A stretch of 64,000 nucleotides of DNA from Sialis fuliginosa (taxonomy: Eukaryota; Arthropoda; Insecta; Megaloptera; Sialidae): the NCBI GenBank assembly GCA_961205875.1, contig OY540817.1:20123001-20187000 (forward strand). Direction: 5' to 3'. This document shows, piece after piece, positions 1 through 11,219 of the stretch (position 1 is its first letter; each line of letters starts with the position of its first letter). A model generated the notes under the pieces. The model ran no database searches, was not told where the DNA came from, and was given only the letters and a program-made list of their open reading frames with translations. A program made the translations under genes and the position numbers.

Positions 1-190
1 TGGAATGTACCAGAAATTTTAAAATGTCATTTTTAAGCGTGTAAGGAAGTGAGAAAGAAGTAACCAGAAAGAGATAGAAACTAGTGTTCTAACAGAAACG
101 CTCACTAGTTTCTATCTCTTTCTAGTTACTTCTTTCTTACTTTGTTACACGCATACAAAATTAGATTCTTTAAATTTCTGGTACATTCCA
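1..190. repeat. Small foldback (palindromic) element
   Basis: The first 190 bases form an inverted repeat. The left end (TGGAATGTACCAGAAATTT) is the reverse complement of the right end, and the arms continue inward with few mismatches for about 85 bases to a short loop near 90-105. It has no coding capacity and looks like a non-autonomous foldback MITE. The left target-site duplication cannot be judged because the element starts at the window edge. Confidence 0.8.
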
Positions 191-278
191 CCAGAAATTC
201 CATGAATCAACGAATCAAAGCTCGTTTTTCACTGTTTTTGGTCAGTCGTGAACGTGACAATTATCAACATCTCATATG

Positions 279-596
279 TCCGGTATTATAAAGGAGCTAG
301 CAAATTTGCTAGCTAGCAAACACTTTTAACTAAGATATCAAACTTATATGACAGTTTGTTGATGACTTAGAAAAGTTTCGCGCACGCGTTGTAGGTAAAT
401 ACCAACGGTATTAAAACAGTGGTGATATTATGAAAATTATTTTGTACGGTGAAAGATGCCAACTGTGTTACAATTCGTTGAAGTGTCACTGCTATAAATT
501 CCATAACTAATCCATAGATACTAGTACAGATTTAATACCCCATTTGAAAGTAATTGTTAGCTAGCAAATTTTGCTAGCTCCTTTATAATACCGGAC
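279..596. repeat. MITE, TIR TCCGGTATTATAAAGGAGC (family 1, full copy)
   Basis: The termini TCCGGTATTATAAAGGAGC and GCTCCTTTATAATACCGGA are perfect inverted repeats, followed inward by GCTAGC-rich sequence. The interior has no ORF. Related copies lie at 1823-2066, 10386-10455 (left part only) and 62422-62690, making this the most dispersed family in the window. Confidence 0.85.
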
Positions 597-1118
597 AATA
601 GAGTTATAACTTTGGAATATGTCGATTCTATTAGAATAATTTTTCGTCGCTTTTACATATTTACATCTGAACATACAAATCATGCAAAATTCTGATTTTC
701 ACAAACACACTCCTTATCTTTCCATTTCCATATATACCTTTCGTACAAAACAAAACGAAAAAAAAAACACAAACGGCAATTAAAAAACCATAAAATCTTA
801 TCGTATGCACACAAGCTATTAACAACAACTCATTTAACAAAAAAACATTCTGAATGATTGAGTCAGATTCACAGAACAAGTACAATCACTGCCACCACGG
901 CACCATTAATTATTAACACTTTACGTGCACCAGCTACACAACGAACAACAAACTGTTGATCACCAGACCGCGATTTAAAAAAACAGTTTCTATTTACGTC
1001 TGTAGCAAAATGCCCCCGGCTATTCCTTATCAAAACTTAGTAACAGAAGGTCATGTGTGCGTGTACCAAAATAATAATAAACCACTGATATTATAAATAT
1101 GATTAACATAAACATAAT
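597..1118. other. Intergenic, no feature seen
   Basis: AT-rich sequence between two MITEs. No splice-bounded coding segment, RNA gene or clear repeat end was recognised. A short minus-strand ORF inside it (661-885) is low complexity and looks fortuitous. Confidence 0.5.
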
Positions 1119-1507
1119 ATACAGTGTATTCCAAGTTGATTAAGACATAGGAAATTTAACATGGGGACAATTAGAAGTGTTGTAGTAACCTTTTGTCAAA
1201 TTTAACGATTTGTAATTGGTGCATGCCGCCACAAAATTTAATAAAATAGTAATCAGTATTTTGTTTTCAAATTTATATCTCTCAAAAAATATTATTATAA
1301 TTTTATCTAGAATGCTTAAATAAATGAAATTAAAGTTGAGAACAAAATACTGTTGATTAATTTAAAATTTATCAGTTAGTTACGAGGCGGCATTTCAAAA
1401 TGCACCAATCACACATTGCTAAATTTGACCAAAGGTTACTACAACATTTCTAATTCTCCCCATGTTAAATTTCCTATGTCTTAATCAACTTGGAATACAC
1501 TGTATAT
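1119..1507. repeat. Foldback MITE, TIR ATACAGTGTATTCCAAGTTG (family 2, copy 1)
   Basis: Starts with ATACAGTGTATTCCAAGTTG and ends with its reverse complement; the arms run on through AAGACATAGGAAATTTAAC for over 100 bases. The core carries a second, imperfect inverted repeat around GCCGCCACAAAATTTAAT and GAGGCGGCATTT. Other copies are at 3262-3667, 4306-4692 and 59467-59747 (left arm lost). Confidence 0.9.
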
Positions 1508-1540
1508 ACGGGACTTCTATTAATAACAAATAAATAAGAT

Positions 1541-1636
1541 ACTAGCACCAGTTATGGCCGCTTTAAGAGCAAGGTTTACTGTTGTTGCGATTGGCGAGCT
1601 TCTTTTTTGTGATTCTCATGAACTCATGTTACTAAT
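1541..1636. repeat. Fragment of family 3 MITE
   Basis: Contains the terminal motif ACCAGTTATGGCCGCT and, further in, TTCTCATGAACTCATGTTACTAAT, both shared with the family 3 copies at 2555-3105 (inverted), 57999-58418 (inverted) and 61092-61557. It is interrupted by a G-rich tract starting near 1640. Confidence 0.6.
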
Positions 1637-1700
1637 CAGTACCGGCTTTAGGGGGGGGGGGGGGGCGAACCAGGGCGACCGCCCGAGGCGCCAGGCCAGA
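1637..1700. repeat. G-homopolymer tract and GC-rich transposon-like end
   Basis: A run of about 16 G lies in an otherwise AT-rich region and is followed by a GC-rich stretch (CGACCGCCCGAGGCGCC). Similar G or C runs occur inside hAT-like elements in this window (16297-16449, 38506-39065), so this is probably the end of such an element; no partner end was found. Confidence 0.45.
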
Positions 1701-1822
1701 CTGTAATTTTTGAGTAAATTTTTTGTTTATCTTTAAATTTTTTGTCGATCAGTTAAACCCGATTAAGCAAAAAATATAGCTAAATATAAACAATGTTCGT
1801 TTGTAAAAAAATCTAATAAATG

Positions 1823-2066
1823 TTCGGCATTATAAATGAGCTAGCAAGCACTTTCAAATGAGGTTTCAAACCTATCTGACAGTTCTTTTTAAGTTTCATG
1901 AAATGTTTGACAATTTTCGCGCACGTACGGTCAGAATCGCCAACTGTGTTACAATAAGTTGAAGTACCACTGTTCTAAATTGCATAGCTAATCTGTAGAT
2001 ACTATCACAGAATTAATACCCCAGTGTTTGCTAGCAAGCAAAGCTAGCTCCTTTATAACATCGGAC
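1823..2066. repeat. MITE family 1, second copy
   Basis: Starts TTCGGCATTATAAATGAGCTAGC and ends GCTAGCTCCTTTATAACATCGGA, degenerate versions of the family 1 termini. The interior shares ACAGTTCTTTT, TTTTCGCGCACG and CAACTGTGTTACAAT with the copy at 279-596. Confidence 0.8.
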
Positions 2067-2554
2067 ATAAGACTTTTCCAGGTCAGTTTCAGTTACAAAA
2101 ACTGAGACGATAGTATACTTAAGTACATCTAGAACGACTCAATTAACGTTCGATATTACATAAATATAAATACATCCATTCTCCCTCAATCGGTCAAGGA
2201 TAATACAAGTACAGTTAAAAAGAACTAGTAGCTACATGATATTTTACAACATTTGCAAGTGAATTAAAATAAATTATAATACACATTACACATCTCATAT
2301 TATCTGTCTCATTAAAATTACGCGATCATGGTGATATCACTACCACTTATGTATTCTGGAACACATTATCGTGAATTAAATTTTGGTTAAATTGTTCACC
2401 AAAGGAAACGAATACTATCAAGTTCTTTGACATTAATTAAATGCATTTGTAAATGTAAATTATTACGAATACAACAGATAGGTAGAATGTAACGTATATA
2501 TTTTGATCATTTAATTATAACAAACGAAAAATAAGAAGGAAAGTCAATATATAA
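2067..2554. other. Intergenic, no feature seen
   Basis: AT-rich sequence with no coding segment bounded by splice sites and no repeat end that I could pair. Confidence 0.5.
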
Positions 2555-3105
2555 GGTACTGATACCAGTCTTGGATATGACCCCAGTAATGGCTATTTTT
2601 AAATTAAATGTACTGAATTAGAAATATTTGTTGATATTTGATTACATACTACCATTTCTGAATATTAATCTATATACATTTAACTGTCTTACAGCTTGAT
2701 TTGATGACAATCGGCCAATAGGTGTCAAAATGGTGGACATTTAAACTAATTATTAGTATAATTTATTTATTAACTATTATTTTATCATAGCAACTGCTTT
2801 ACATTGTTTCAAAATTGACGATTTTATTTTTTATTTTTTTTGTGTCGTAATACTTATCATTAGCAAGTGTCCATCACTACGTGCTCATTACTGGTTTTAC
2901 TTTATCCATTACTGGAGAAAAAACATAAACAAAATAAAAGGCTATAATTAAAAAAAAAAACACTATATTTGCGGACTTTGGTAATTAAATTGATTAAATA
3001 AAGAGTTACTTGTTTTATTAGTAACATGACTTGATGAGAATTACAAAAAAGAAGCCCTTCAATCACAAAAACAGCCTTATAGCGGCCATAACTGGTGCCA
3101 GTACC
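2555..3105 (-). repeat. MITE family 3, TIR GGTACTGGCACCAGT, full copy
   Basis: The ends GGTACTGATACCAGT and ACTGGTGCCAGTACC are inverted repeats. The element is about 550 bp and its one ORF (minus, 87 codons) is low complexity and not kept open in other copies. Homologous segments lie at 1541-1636, 49311-49350, 57999-58418, 61092-61557 and 63025-63050, in both orientations. Confidence 0.85.
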
Positions 3106-3261
3106 ATGTAACCTACATATATTAATTAAAATGTAACTATAAAAAACTAAATAAAAATGCAGCACTTGAAAGAGATATCATATCACGTACATATGTTTTA
3201 TATTAAATAAAAAATACCGATTATTTCAAACATGGCAATTTGATAGTACATACATACTGTA

Positions 3262-3667
3262 TATACAGTGTATTCCAAGTTGATTAAGACATAGGAAATT
3301 TAACATGGGGACAATTAGAAGTGTTGTAGTAACCTTTGATCGAATTTAACGATGTGTGATTGGTGCATTTTTAAATGCCGCCACAAAATTTAGTAAAATT
3401 GTCATTAGTATTTTGTTTTCAATTTTATATCTGCCAAAAAATATTATTATAATTTTATCTAGGATGCTTACTTTAATTTCATTAATGTATTTAATTGTTG
3501 AAAACAAAATACTGTTGATTAATTTAAAATTTATCAGTTAGTTTCGAGGCGGCATTTCAAAATGCACCAATCACACATCGTTAAATTTGACCAAAGGCTA
3601 CTACAACATTTCTAATTGTCTCCATGTTAAATTTCCTGTCTTAATCAACTTGGAATACACTGTATAT
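3262..3667. repeat. Foldback MITE family 2, copy 2
   Basis: Same terminal sequence and same core orientation as the copy at 1119-1507, with high identity along the whole length. Short ORFs inside it at 3356-3541 and 3587-3775 are parts of the repeat and not genes. Confidence 0.9.
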
Positions 3668-4305
3668 TACAATCACAAATCTCGCGAAGCAAAAACGTTG
3701 ATATATATCTCGAAATGTACTTTATGTGGGCTAATACAACAGTGCATAACAGTGTCCAAATATAAACGTACCTAGATATACTTACAGTTTCATTAGATGA
3801 TATATATTGTCAGAATAAAAAATCAAAATAAAAAAATATATGTGCTATCACAATAGTTTTAAAATCTATATAGATAGATTTATTTATTATTTTATCTCTG
3901 TATAGACAGAGATATTATTATTAAGCACTTTCCAACTACAGATATACTACATATAGAAATAACGTTGTTGTTAGCTGTTACTAGCATACACTCACGTAAA
4001 CTTGGAAATCTGGTTGTTAATTTTTTTTAGGATGAACCTTTGAAGAAATATTAAATACATCTAGAAAAACTGGTTTCAAGGATTTGTGTGTGTGTGTGTA
4101 TATGTGTGTCGAACGCATTATAGAATAGTAAATATAGTACCTATATAATAATTAAATTTAACAGTTTTTGAAGTCGATGCCAAACCAATAAAAAAATCAG
4201 TATTTGTAGGGTTTTTTTGAAGTCGGTTTTATTTATTTCTTAAAAAGTTTTTTATTATCTTTAAGTTTAAATTAAACTATACAGAAATACATTTACTTAT
4301 TAATT
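3668..4305. other. Intergenic with a short GT microsatellite
   Basis: AT-rich DNA. A (GT)n run of about 16 bases lies at 4086-4101. No coding segment or paired repeat ends seen. Confidence 0.5.
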
Positions 4306-4692
4306 TATACAGTGTATTCCAAGTTGATTAAGACATAGGAAATTTAACATGGGGACAATTAGAAATGTTGGTCAAATTTAACGATGTGTGATTGGTGCAT
4401 TTTGAAATGCCACCTCGAAACTAACTGATAAATTTTAAATTAATCAACAGTATTTTGTTTTCAACAATAAAATACATTAATGAAATTAAAATAAGCATCC
4501 TAGATAAAATTATAATAATATTTTTTGGCAGAGATATAAATTTGAAAACAAAATACTAATTACTATTTTATTAAATTTTGTGGCGGCATTTCAAAATGCA
4601 CCAATCACACATCGTTAAATTTGACCAAAGGTTACTACAACACTTCTAATAGTCCCCATGTTAAATTTCTTAATCAACATGGAATACACTAT
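4306..4692. repeat. Foldback MITE family 2, copy 3 (opposite orientation)
   Basis: Shares the termini and arms of family 2, but the core reads as the reverse complement of the cores at 1119-1507 and 3262-3667, as expected for an insertion in the opposite direction. The right terminus has a few changes (CAACATGGAATACACT). Confidence 0.88.
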
Positions 4693-5511
4693 AACTATTC
4701 CAATACAAAATAATTTTTTGTTATCAAATCAATATAATATTAAAAATATAAAAAAAGCTCACAATATCTTATTAATTAAAATACTAAATAAGCTACACCC
4801 AACTGTTATTTTTTTTAACACAATTAATTAAAAATTAATATCATATATCAGCAGAACATATGTAGATATATAGTAATACTTTTAATCTAATATAAAACAT
4901 TCCCAGTACACTGCTCGAGAGTAATAACATGTAATTATATAAATAAATAACTTTATATGCAATAATTAACGATTTTATTACCAGTTTCGTCATCATTTAT
5001 ATCATCACGTGATGCTCGATTTTAATTGTATCATATGACAGCCAACGACTTGCAATTTGCAATCAATATTAGAAAGAAAGTGATTAATTCCATTAAGACA
5101 GATCTTAAGAACCCCAATATGAGATTTTTATATGAAAACAAGAAATAGACAGAAAAGAAAAAAATAACTCTACCCTAGACAAATAATATCAATAAAAACT
5201 ATGTCAGTAGTAACTAATCAGAATAAATACAAGAAAAAAAATCTATTATCAATACAGTCCATTCTTTATTGATAACTTTTGAATTGTTAAATGGCATATC
5301 TTTCACCTTTAACATCCCATATCCACCACCAAACATATCAATAATTAAGTTGGGAAGTTTCCACAAATGTACTAGAAAAGTTCTATAAAATATGCAACAA
5401 CAAATAGCGCCTAGCTAACATCACCACTTACTTAATAATAAATGTACGTATCGAGTGGTCTATGAATGTATCAATATAATATATGCACAGCCATCTAGTA
5501 AAAAACAAAGA
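4693..5511. other. Intergenic, no feature seen
   Basis: AT-rich, with no recognisable coding exon, RNA gene or repeat termini. Confidence 0.5.
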
Positions 5512-6276
5512 TTATAGTCTGTTTCATTTAAGGCGGCTATTACACTATCAAATAAATATGTCAAAGATCTTTGATAAAGATTTGATCATATTTCTTTGAT
5601 AAAATACGAGATTTTGTTCTATTACACTACATAAAATATTTGATAATATTTTCTCAATATTATCTAGGGATATTTTCTTCTTTTTTGGTGCATTTTGATT
5701 ATCAGTGCGTGGATGTTCGTCAATTGACGCGATCGAGGTTTGAATTTACAACCGTGTATTGTGGTTTTTATAATCAATAAGAAGATTATCATATAATACT
5801 GGATTTTGTTGATATTCATATATTAATAATTATGCAACTGTAACTGTCAGTGATAACTTGGTAGTTGCCATTTTGTTTTTGACGTCAAAAAACTTTGATC
5901 AAATATAAGAAACTGTCATTAACTATGATCATATAAATATTATAAAAGTTGACTTATTACACTGTCATATTTCTTTGATCAAAATAAATTTTATCATATT
6001 TCTTTGATAGTGTAATAGCCGCCTAAGACGGAAGCATAATACGCGCTCCTGATTGGGCAAAACGCAATATATCATGTTGCCTTGGAAATAAATGCAATTA
6101 AATTCAAATTGTCAGATTAGTTATTCTAAAAATGTGTATTATATTATCGACATTAGGATATTAGAAAACTAATATTCATAATACAAAGGTGAGTTTTATT
6201 TCTTACAAATTTCATTAAAAGTTATCATATACTAATCCCCACCTACCACTGTAATCTTAAATGAAACAGACTATAG
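5512..6276. repeat. Outer MITE, TIR TATAGTCTGTTTCATTTAAG, split by a second insertion
   Basis: TTATAGTCTGTTTCATTTAA at the left and its reverse complement CTTAAATGAAACAGACTATA near 6252-6272 form terminal inverted repeats. The element is interrupted almost immediately after its left terminus by the MITE at 5532-6023. The remaining 250 bases have no ORF. Confidence 0.75.
5532..6023. mobile_element. PIF/Harbinger-like MITE nested in the outer element
   Basis: The termini GGCGGCTATTACACTATCAAA and TTTGATAGTGTAATAGCCGCC are perfect inverted repeats, with TAA immediately outside each end. A 3-bp TWA target duplication is typical of PIF/Harbinger elements, so the superfamily is inferred from that and from the G-rich terminus. 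The interior is AT-rich with repeated TTTGATCA/ATTTCTTTGAT motifs and no transposase. Confidence 0.75.
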
Positions 6277-6529
6277 TATCTTTAGTGTGTAGTTGTAGTT
6301 TTTTTTTGCAGTCCCAAAAATGAAAACTGTAGTTGTAAAATCTAATTTGTGTAGTTGAAAAATTCTATGTCGAATGAAAAATATAAGTGTATAGTAAAAA
6401 AAAGGTTACTATAATTTATAAGAGAGAAATATAGAACAAAAAAACATAAAAAAGTAAATGCAGTTGAACATTTTTCTTAAAATAACCATTGCTCATTTCG
6501 GATTTCATAACAGACAGCCTCGTCTTTTT

Positions 6530-6720
6530 AATGTTCCATACTAAAATCGGAATAATGGAACACTTATGGAATCAACACTGTGTCTGTCTGTCACAGTCTT
6601 CTAGTTACTGAACCATTTGACCCAGAAATCTGAGATTTGACATAAATCATAATATAAATGGTGTACCAATAACAGACTTGTGTTACTTTGGCGATTTTTA
6701 AGGAGTTTAAATCTTAAAAA
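6530..6720. repeat. Dispersed repeat fragment (SINE- or Helitron-like tail)
   Basis: Contains GTGTCTGTCTGTCACAGTCTTC, ACTGAACCATTTGACC and the phrase GTGTTACTTTGGCGATTTT. A related stretch at about 63690-63775 (AGGTCAAACTGTGACAG, CAGACAGATAGACACAG) precedes the copy of the CAGTCGCCTGCAG element at the end of the window. Family not identified. Confidence 0.4.
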
Positions 6721-6883
6721 TTACAATTTTGTAATTGCGTCACTTCTATTTAGAATATTAAAGTTTATTTCCACGAATTCAGAAGCCAAAACTATACAAA
6801 AAATTAAAAAGTCGAAAAAATCGATATAGTTAACATATTAATATATTAACAGTAAATCACGTATAACAATTATTATGTAACGT

Positions 6884-7265
6884 CGCATGCAGAAGTGGTC
6901 GACCAGTTTTCAATCAAATTCACTTATCACAAACTTAGTAGGCTCCTCCTTTTTGATTATTATAATATTTAAATCATTTCTCCATGTACCAAACAAAGAC
7001 AGATGTTTTGAAACTCATTTGCTAGATAAAGAAGTACTCTTCGTTTATAGTACTCATATATATTTGTGCGATTAAATTATTATGTAATCTATTAAAAATT
7101 GTATAAGTAAATTTTGTGGCAATAAATATTTGGTATTCCGAATTTTAGTATTTAAATATGTTAAACTTGATACAAAAAGATAACCGATGATGTTTGTCTT
7201 AATATTTTTGAATCTGTTGTAAACGATTCTGACCTTTAGGGTGCCAGACGACTTCTGAAGCCGAT
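6884..7265. repeat. Tc1/mariner-type MITE family 4, copy 1
   Basis: Starts CGCATGCAGAAGTGGTCGACCAG and ends CCAGACGACTTCTGAAGCCG, and is homologous over its full length to 58682-59073 (inverted) and to the end of the window from about 63770. The better-preserved copy at 58682 shows CAGTCGCCTGCA termini and TA duplications, the basis of the class call. Here the extreme ends are mutated. Confidence 0.7.
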
Positions 7266-7339
7266 AGTACAGGCGTATTCACTCAAAAATCCTTTCGCAT
7301 GATAAAAACTAATAACATTATCATATTCACAAAACTTAC

Positions 7340-10279
7340 CTAACTTTTCTAACAGCTCTTCTAAGAACTTGCACAGGATACAGCATCATCATACACAGCC
7401 TCCACGGTAGAGAAACACTGGTCGTGCTGACGGTCGTCGAGACATTTGGGTCACCGTGGACAACATCTTCAAAGCGCTCACGAGAACTAGGTCCCTGTTC
7501 GCTGGATCTCGATGGCCGAGAATCATTCCCAAATCGCAAACTGCGTGCAGTGTTGGTATCTTGAGAATTCGAGTCGATATTTTCTGAATTTCCATCTCTA
7601 GCTTCGTTCACGTTCGTATCGTTTGTATTTTGAAAGTTTAATTCGGTATTTTCTGAATTTAATTTTAATGTTTCGATTTTAGAGTTTCGTTTTGAATTTT
7701 TATTGGTGCGTTTTCGACTTGTTGAAATATTATATAAAGAACTGGGCATGTGCTTTTTCTTTGGCTTCTTTTCGTTAATACTAGATTTACACGGATGATT
7801 ATTTATGCTAGCCTTTTTTGGTTTCAATAATCCAAGAAATGTATTCGATCTTTTACGTGATAACTTCTTCAAAGAATTCGCTGACCTACTTTTCTTTTTC
7901 TGATCGTTAAAAACATCTGGGTTTATTGATTCTTCTTCAATACTTCCCAAATCGGATTCACCAAATATAAATGTATCAGGAAATGTTTTTTTATTTTTAT
8001 CCCTTTTTATTTTCTTTAAAAATATCGTAAAATCTTCCCCACTCAGATTTTTATCACCAATTTTACTTCCTAGATCAAAAACTAACCGATTAGTAAAATC
8101 ATATTTAGATTTTCCAAATCCAGTTCTTGTAAATTGCTGAAAAACAAACCCCACATCCAAATCATGAACCTTCTCCTCAGTTTCCTGCATCGATACATTA
8201 TCTTCTTCTTCTTCAGACGCTGTACCAATCCCAATCGCTTCATCGAACCCTTTCCAGCTAACTTTCTGCTCAGGTTTAACCCTGCAAGACGTTTGCGATG
8301 TTTTCTTATCTTCATTAATATTACCATCGTATGACTTTTGACTTTTCGATAGGATACCTTTCACTACACTTGGTCTTTGTACTGGATCTACAATCACTAA
8401 CGGTTGATCCATCCAGAGTAAGTGTTCTGATAGCTCTTCTAATACACTCACTTCATCTTCAACATCGTTCTTCTTATTCTTCTTATCATCCTTCTTGTGT
8501 TTCCTATCCTTTTCATTCAAAATGTTCACTCTTGTCATTTCAAAAACATTATCATCTTCAGGTTCTGAAGTCGGGGCATTTTTCCTGAACTTTTTAGTGA
8601 GCCTTTCTAAGCAACCTTTCTTCCTTTTACCCTTCCCCTTATCACGAGATAAAATCTCTCCATAAAAAGTCTCATCGTTTTGGGAAGACGAATGCCTCTG
8701 TCTTAAAGTACCATACACTTTCTTATCTATGATATTCTCATCATGAAACGTTAGATGTTCATCTATGAAATTTGCAACACCTTTTGATGCGAGACTGTTT
8801 CTTCCATAGACGCGTGAATGGCTTCCACTTTCCAATATCTGTTCGTCGCGACTTCTACGACCCACTAAACATTCATCCGAGTCTGGATCGTCCAATTTTT
8901 GAATACTAGTCGGCTCTTTCATCATGTATTCATCGTCAGATATAATAATCTTAGGTAAATTAGATAGTTCTTTTTCATTTTGAACGTGAGTACCAACTAA
9001 ATTATGAAATGTATGCACTCTGTCATGTTCTCCTGATACAGGAATCTTTGGTAACTGTGTCTCTATATCATCATCCTCATTTGGTTCACATATAATTACT
9101 CTATTATGATGAACGTACATGTTATTCTGAGCATTTGATTCTCGAACATGATGTTGAGTTTCTATACCTTCATTTGGTTCACAAATAATTACTTTATTAT
9201 GATGAACGTTACTTTGGGCATTTGAATCCCGAACATGTTGATCTAATTGTTGAGTCTCTGTACCATTGTCTTCATTTGGTTCGCAAATAATTACCCTATG
9301 ATGAACGTTTGAATCCCGAACATGTTGGTCTAAACCACTATTTTTAATAATTGATTCTCGATGTCTTATTTCGTGTTTACCATCATTATGCTTAATTTCT
9401 TGAACTGGTTCACGAAATGTTACACTGACGCGTCTATTTACGTTAGGATGTTGACTAACTGTATCATGAACATGTATTTTCTCTTGATTATGATGAACAT
9501 TTACCTTCTGACTATTTATACTTTCCTGATCCAATTCATGAGTATTCAAATTATTATTTTGATTACTCGGTCCAGGAACATTTGATTCTATAAAATTTAC
9601 AATATCATTATTATTTTGGTTATTAAAATTGCTGTTGCCTTGATCATTAGACTCCTGATTATTTACGCCAGCTTCACCAACAAAATCATTCGGAAAATTA
9701 ACAGAAGTGTGTTCATCAGATTGCCTCACAGATACAAAATATGAATCGATGTTTTTCGGGGGTATGTTCAATGAAGATCCTGAAATGGTGCTTAACATAT
9801 ATCGATTTCGACTACATGAAGATGTTTTAGATAGTAAGCATTTATCCGATAAAAAACTGTCCGAGTTATTAACAATAAGTACACCAGAAAACTGAATTCT
9901 GTTAGATTTGTTCGACAGCTTGCTAGATGTCTGTGAGAAAATATGTTGAATGTTTCGCGATGTTGAAGGACCATCTGTATGGTCATCTTTATCTACAGGC
10001 GATTTTGAAGTTTCTTTTTTATTTTCAGACGAATTCTCGTTATTAGAAGTTTCCGGTTTATCATCTTCATGTTTTTTTGTATGATCTTTTCCTACATTGA
10101 CTGAACTCTTTGTGTATTTAAGAGGAAACTGTATATCTGTTTCCGATAAAATTGAAGTGTTCGATTTGGGCTGATGACGATGGCTTAATAAATCATTTGA
10201 CGAATGTTGTCGAGCTGGATTTACAATAGAAACCGTGGAAGCCTCATCTTCAGCTTCGTACCCACTTAATGAGTCTTGG
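7340..10279 (-). CDS. Giant internal exon of an unrecognised disordered protein
   Basis: One open exon of 2,940 bp bounded by an acceptor (TTTTTATAG, intron side of 10279) and a consensus donor (GTAAGT, 7334-7339). The frame stays open for 979 codons, starting with one base and ending with two, so the exon is a multiple of three and phase-symmetric. The first in-frame ATG is only at 9798, so the start is probably in an upstream exon I could not find; the 3' exons would lie left of the window. The product is hydrophilic, rich in Asn, Ser, Asp, Glu and Lys, with several Lys-rich blocks and acidic tracts, no catalytic motif and no obvious signal peptide. A short hydrophobic stretch (LCMMMLYPVQVL) lies at the 3' end. 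Three imperfect repeats around VIICEPNE occur near the middle (about 9040-9350). I do not recognise the family. It could be a long cassette exon of a cytoskeletal, synaptic or membrane-associated gene, but that is a guess. Confidence 0.75.
9040..9350 (-). repeat. Three in-frame peptide repeats (VIICEPNE) inside the giant exon
   Basis: Three copies of a unit containing HVR(D/E)SN, VHH(N)(R/K) and VIICEPNE occur in succession, separated by ETQ-containing linkers. The DNA repeats with about 80-100 base periodicity and with substitutions and small in-frame indels, so the tandem duplication has been kept in frame. Confidence 0.8.
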
Positions 10280-10385
10280 CTATAAAAATTATTTATGTAG
10301 TACGAAAAAACACACCACTTTAAAAAAAAATCGCTTTAAATAACTGAAACTATATTGATTTAAATTTAATTTAAATATATCTTGT

Positions 10386-10455
10386 GTCGGGTATTACAGC
10401 CGAGCTAACAAAATTTGCAAGCACTTTTAAACGGGGTATCAAACTTATATGACAG
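10386..10455. repeat. Truncated MITE family 1 fragment
   Basis: TGTCGGGTATTACAGCCGAGCTAAC followed by AAGCACTTTTAAACGGGGTATCAAACTTATATGACAG matches the left part of the copy at 279-596. The right part is absent. Confidence 0.7.
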
Positions 10456-10749
10456 TTATAGTTTTCGACAGATAGTTGCATGCATAATAAAAATAATAAG
10501 TATTAGGTCGTTGCAAAAATAATGCACGTTAAAGATTTTTTTACTGGCTTCCTTTATTTCTTTGAACATTTTTCATAAAATTTAATTTCACCTATTTTAA
10601 GGTGATTAAAAAAAGATGTCGAAAAAGGATTTTAGAAAAAAATATTATTGCAGCGCAAACGGCCAGAAACATAAATAAATACAGTTTGGGGGCAGGGGTC
10701 CCTTGATAAATCCAATTGGTTTCAAAAATTTCGTGCAGATGAAGTAAAT

Positions 10750-11215
10750 TTGGAAGATCAAATGTTGAAAGTTATAGTGGAACTAACCCACATACAACTG
10801 TTCGAGAATTTGCAAGAGCTACAAAAAGACCCAGGAACCATTTCACAGCATTTAACTACGATTTGCAAAACAAAAAAGCTTGATAAATGGGTGCCACACG
10901 AATTAAGCGAAAATCACAAAAATCTTCGTTACGAAATTTATTCTATGCAACAAAAACGACCCATTTTTGGAACGTATTGTAACGTGCGATGAAAAATTGG
11001 TTTTATGTAACATTAGGAGACGTTCAGGGCAGTGGTTAAATAAAGCTGAAGCTTCTAAACACTTTTAAAGCCAAGTTTGCATCTAAAGAAGACAATGGTG
11101 GCCGTTTGGTGATCTGTATAGGGAATAATCCACGATAACTTCTTAAATCCTGGTGAAACAATTAAAGCAGAAAGATATTGTCAACAAATTGACGAAATTA
11201 ATTATATTTTGAAAT
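10750..11215 (+). pseudogene. Mariner transposase remnant
   Basis: An open stretch from 10750 to 10992 translates to a mariner N-terminal region containing GTISQHL, KKLDKWVPHEL and ENHKNLRYE. The next motif, VTCDEK, is encoded around 10975-11000 in a shifted frame, followed by a degenerate version of the tryptophan-containing region and a block reading like AERYCQQIDE near 11165-11200. At least two frameshifts and in-frame stops are visible. The downstream catalytic aspartates are missing because another repeat occupies that position. Confidence 0.85.
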
Positions 11216-11219
11216 ATAT

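Noticed and set aside
4306-4692. Core inversion within a family 2 element
   Set aside because: Because the arms are palindromic, a flipped core is just what an insertion in the opposite orientation looks like.
10750-10992. Intact small gene with KKLDKWVPHEL
   Set aside because: It is the N-terminal part of a mariner transposase; the frame breaks right after it and the terminal repeats define a dead element.
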